From Verrucomicrobiaceae bacterium (GTDB lineage Bacteria > Verrucomicrobiota > Verrucomicrobiia > Verrucomicrobiales > Akkermansiaceae), in NCBI GenBank assembly GCA_027491155.1, contig JAIXWR010000033.1:124001-188000 (forward strand): 64,000 bases of DNA. The letters run 5' to 3'. Made by a program: the position numbers and the translations under genes. The notes beneath the pieces were generated by a model. The model made no database searches and was not told where the DNA came from. It saw only the letters and a program-made list of their open reading frames with translations. Positions 62,163 to 64,000 of this stretch are shown here, in pieces (position 1 is the stretch's first letter; the number at the start of each line of letters is the position of its first letter).

Positions 62163-63920
62163 ATGTTCCGCCCCCAAATTGAAATACCCGTGAGCAACAG
62201 AACAAAAATCCAGTGGTGCGACTCCACCGTGAACCCCGTGATGGGCTGCGATGGCTGCCCGCTTTACCCGTCAACAACGGCCGAAGTCGCCGGCCGTGTC
62301 AGCAAGCGTCTGAAGGACGAACTTGGCTTGGAGGCGGAGAATGCCCGGCAGCTGCTGAAGCTTGGATTCGCGGACCAGCCGTTCTCAGCCGTCTATCAGT
62401 TTCGTGAATCCATCGGAGCGTCGGTGAGCAGTGCTCTCCGCATCCAGGGTCACGATGCACCCAAGGCCGCGGAAATCATCACCGAGGAAATCGCATCGTC
62501 CCTCCGTTGCTACGCGGGACTCTTGCATCTCCGGTGGGGAGAGCAGCCGAGCACGCCGGGGAAGGCAGTGAACTCCGGCTATCCACTCCGTTTTGAAAAC
62601 GTGACCGAGTTTCCAGGAAGGATGGCAGATGCTGCGAAGTGGTGCGATCTGACCGGGCAGGCTCGCGAGGACAGTCCCTGGCGCGATGGTCTTCCTCGGC
62701 TGATCTTCGTGTCGGACATGGGGGACGCCCTGTCGGCGGGCGTGTCGTTCGAGTTTCTGAAGCGTGAGATCATCGACGTGGTGAATTCCCAAAAGGGCAA
62801 GGCGCACATCTGGCTGTGGCTCACCAAGCGCCCCCGCCGGATGGCAGACTTCTCGGACTGGCTTGCGGAGCAGGGAGTCGAATGGCCGGACAACCTGGTG
62901 CCGATGACATCCGTGTTGAACCAGGACATGGCGGTCCACGTGAAGCACCTGAAGCGGATTCCTGCTAAGGTCCGCGGTTTGAGTGTCGAGCCGCTGTGGG
63001 AATCGGTGGAACTCGATCTTGACGGGATCGACTGGGTGATCGTCGGCGGAGAGTCGGGTGGACACGCAAAAGTGTTCGACCTCGCGTGGGTACGGGACCT
63101 TCGTGATCACTGCGTGGCCGAGGGAAAGGCGTTTTTCATGAAGCAGCTCGGTGCCAATCCTTGGCAGGACGGCGAGCGGGTTGTTCTCAAAGACCCCCAT
63201 GGAGGGGACTGGGGCGAGTGGCCGGAGGACCTGCGGGTGAGAGAATTTCCTGCTCTGTTCGGCCAAGCCGCCGGGAACGGTGACGCGGGGCCGGCCGCCG
63301 GGGAGGTGGTTGTCATTTCACAGGCTGCGGAGAGCGGCGACCTTCCGCTCTTCGTCGAGCTGCACAAAATCGTGGTGCGCGGCTTCGCGGCGTTCTTGGA
63401 GGCTGGCGAGGCGCTGGCCGAGATCCGCCGCATGGAGCTGTGGAAGACGGCGAACTATAAAAGCTGGGGTGCCTACTGTGAGTCGCTTGTCGGGCTGTCC
63501 AAACAACAGGTGAACCGGCTGATCTGTGCGGCTCACGTATGGCGGTCGATCGTCGATGAAGTGGAACCAATTGGTTCCGGCAGCCACATTGTAACTCCTC
63601 GTTCCGAGTCGCAGCTCCGCCCGCTCGGCGGACTGAAGGACCCGGCGCAACAACGAGCAGCTTGGGTAAAAGCTGCTACGGCGGCGGGAGGGCAACCCAC
63701 TGCCAAACAGGTGACCAATGCTGTTCTGGAAATTGTGGGGCTTCCGCCTGCTGCAAAGAAGGCGGCGAAGCCAACCTGCGAGTCGCTGCGCCTCGTGATC
63801 GTCAAAGCGATTGAACTCGCGCGCGGGCATGCGGCCCACGATGAAATTGAATCTCGGCTGCGAGAGGTGTTGGCTCTGACTGAAGAAGTGCCCGATCTGC
63901 ACCTTGCGAAGGCGGGCTGA
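62163..63920 (+). CDS. DUF5131 (phage Gp37/Gp68-like) fusion protein
   Basis: A 585-residue protein. Residues 1 to about 360 are DUF5131: a Cys cluster at the start (IQWCDSTVNPVMGCDGCPLY), LWLTKRPRRMADF, VPMTSVLNQD, LSVEPLWESVEL and IVGGESGGHAK. This is the phage Gp37/Gp68 family, with a TIM-barrel and Fe-S-like cysteines reminiscent of radical SAM enzymes. From about 380 a different helical domain follows (FLEAGEALAEIRRMELWK, then YCESLVGLSKQQVNRLIC), as seen in plasmid- and phage-encoded DNA-binding proteins of ParB or methylase-associated type. A GTG at 62190 is the family-like start; ATG 62163 is the outer one. Confidence 0.8.
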   Translation: MFRPQIEIPVSNRTKIQWCDSTVNPVMGCDGCPLYPSTTAEVAGRVSKRLKDELGLEAENARQLLKLGFADQPFSAVYQFRESIGASVSSALRIQGHDAPKAAEIITEEIASSLRCYAGLLHLRWGEQPSTPGKAVNSGYPLRFENVTEFPGRMADAAKWCDLTGQAREDSPWRDGLPRLIFVSDMGDALSAGVSFEFLKREIIDVVNSQKGKAHIWLWLTKRPRRMADFSDWLAEQGVEWPDNLVPMTSVLNQDMAVHVKHLKRIPAKVRGLSVEPLWESVELDLDGIDWVIVGGESGGHAKVFDLAWVRDLRDHCVAEGKAFFMKQLGANPWQDGERVVLKDPHGGDWGEWPEDLRVREFPALFGQAAGNGDAGPAAGEVVVISQAAESGDLPLFVELHKIVVRGFAAFLEAGEALAEIRRMELWKTANYKSWGAYCESLVGLSKQQVNRLICAAHVWRSIVDEVEPIGSGSHIVTPRSESQLRPLGGLKDPAQQRAAWVKAATAAGGQPTAKQVTNAVLEIVGLPPAAKKAAKPTCESLRLVIVKAIELARGHAAHDEIESRLREVLALTEEVPDLHLAKAG

Positions 63921-63943
63921 CACCATCCTGCACCGCGCAACAT

Positions 63944-63971
63944 CCGCTCCCGCCTTCACTGGCGGGAGCGG
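63944..63971 (+). terminator. Hairpin after the DUF5131 gene
   Basis: A perfect 11-bp stem CCGCTCCCGCC/GGCGGGAGCGG with a 6-base loop, 24 bp past the stop codon. No T-run follows, so it may be a weaker or Rho-assisted terminator. Confidence 0.55.
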
Positions 63972-64000
63972 CGTATCGGCAATGCCTCAGTGGTCTTGGC

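Noticed and set aside
1-64000. CRISPR array or cas genes
   Set aside because: No regularly spaced direct repeats and no Cas-type motifs were seen anywhere in the window.
1-64000. Integrase or transposase for the island
   Set aside because: No tyrosine or serine recombinase or DDE transposase motifs were recognised, so mobility is inferred only from position and gene content.

Overview
The first 10 kb is ordinary chromosomal backbone of a GC-rich bacterium. It carries purC, glutamine-dependent nadE, a class I aminotransferase, a TrmH-like methylase and a tRNA-Pro. Short structured GC-rich repeats lie between these genes. Those repeats, a CAAX-type membrane protease, a beta-helix/TPR protein and, further on, several GYF_2 proteins suggest a member of the Verrucomicrobiota (Luteolibacter or Haloferula-like). 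This is an inference from style and gene families; no 16S gene is present.

From the tRNA-Pro (9920-9996) to the right edge the content is almost entirely accessory, as expected for a genomic or defence island anchored at a tRNA gene. No integrase or transposase is visible and the right end is outside the window. In order: a small unknown gene; a large RecD-like helicase with a nuclease-like tail (11116-14991); a complete type 1 BREX operon (15226-36862: brxA, brxB, brxC, pglX, pglZ, brxL); a beta-family protein facing an sce7726-family nuclease (37853-39395); a HEPN-like protein (39488-41344); a three-gene operon led by a TPR protein with an HExxH motif (44788-41634); a putative winged-helix protein (45411-46862); an SRAP/YedK protein with error-prone polymerase DnaE2 (46993-50902); a membrane protein and an XRE regulator divergent from three GYF_2 membrane genes (51157-55353); a DNA methylase / DUF262 / HEPN operon (58663-55569); three overlapping phage- or plasmid-like genes including an AAA ATPase (60682-59242); a WGR-DNA ligase (61867-60794); and a DUF5131 (phage Gp37/Gp68) fusion protein (62163-63920).

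The BREX locus is the centrepiece and is a composite. Between brxC and pglX sit two unrelated cargo cassettes. The first holds an HTH protein, a Fic/Doc protein and two DUF262 proteins, the second with DUF1524. The other is a two-gene membrane cassette of unknown function. Separating them is a non-coding scar (25127-25361) in which the first codons of a pglX are joined to the last 206 bp of a second, diverged brxC, across a shared 10-bp sequence. That is the junction expected from tandem duplication or recombination between two BREX loci whose brxC-pglX intervals carried different cargo. A DUF932 gene is also locked into the operon between pglX and pglZ. The middle third of pglX, after the NPPY motif, is markedly AT-richer than its flanks, as if the target-recognition part had been swapped.

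Most genes here fit anti-phage or genome-maintenance roles. BREX and the methylase/DUF262/HEPN operon could mark self DNA and attack unmarked DNA. HEPN and Fic proteins are plausible abortive-infection effectors. DnaE2, SRAP, the helicase and the ligase deal with DNA damage. The less characterised candidates are the membrane pair inside BREX, the TPR-HExxH operon and the XRE-controlled GYF_2 trio.
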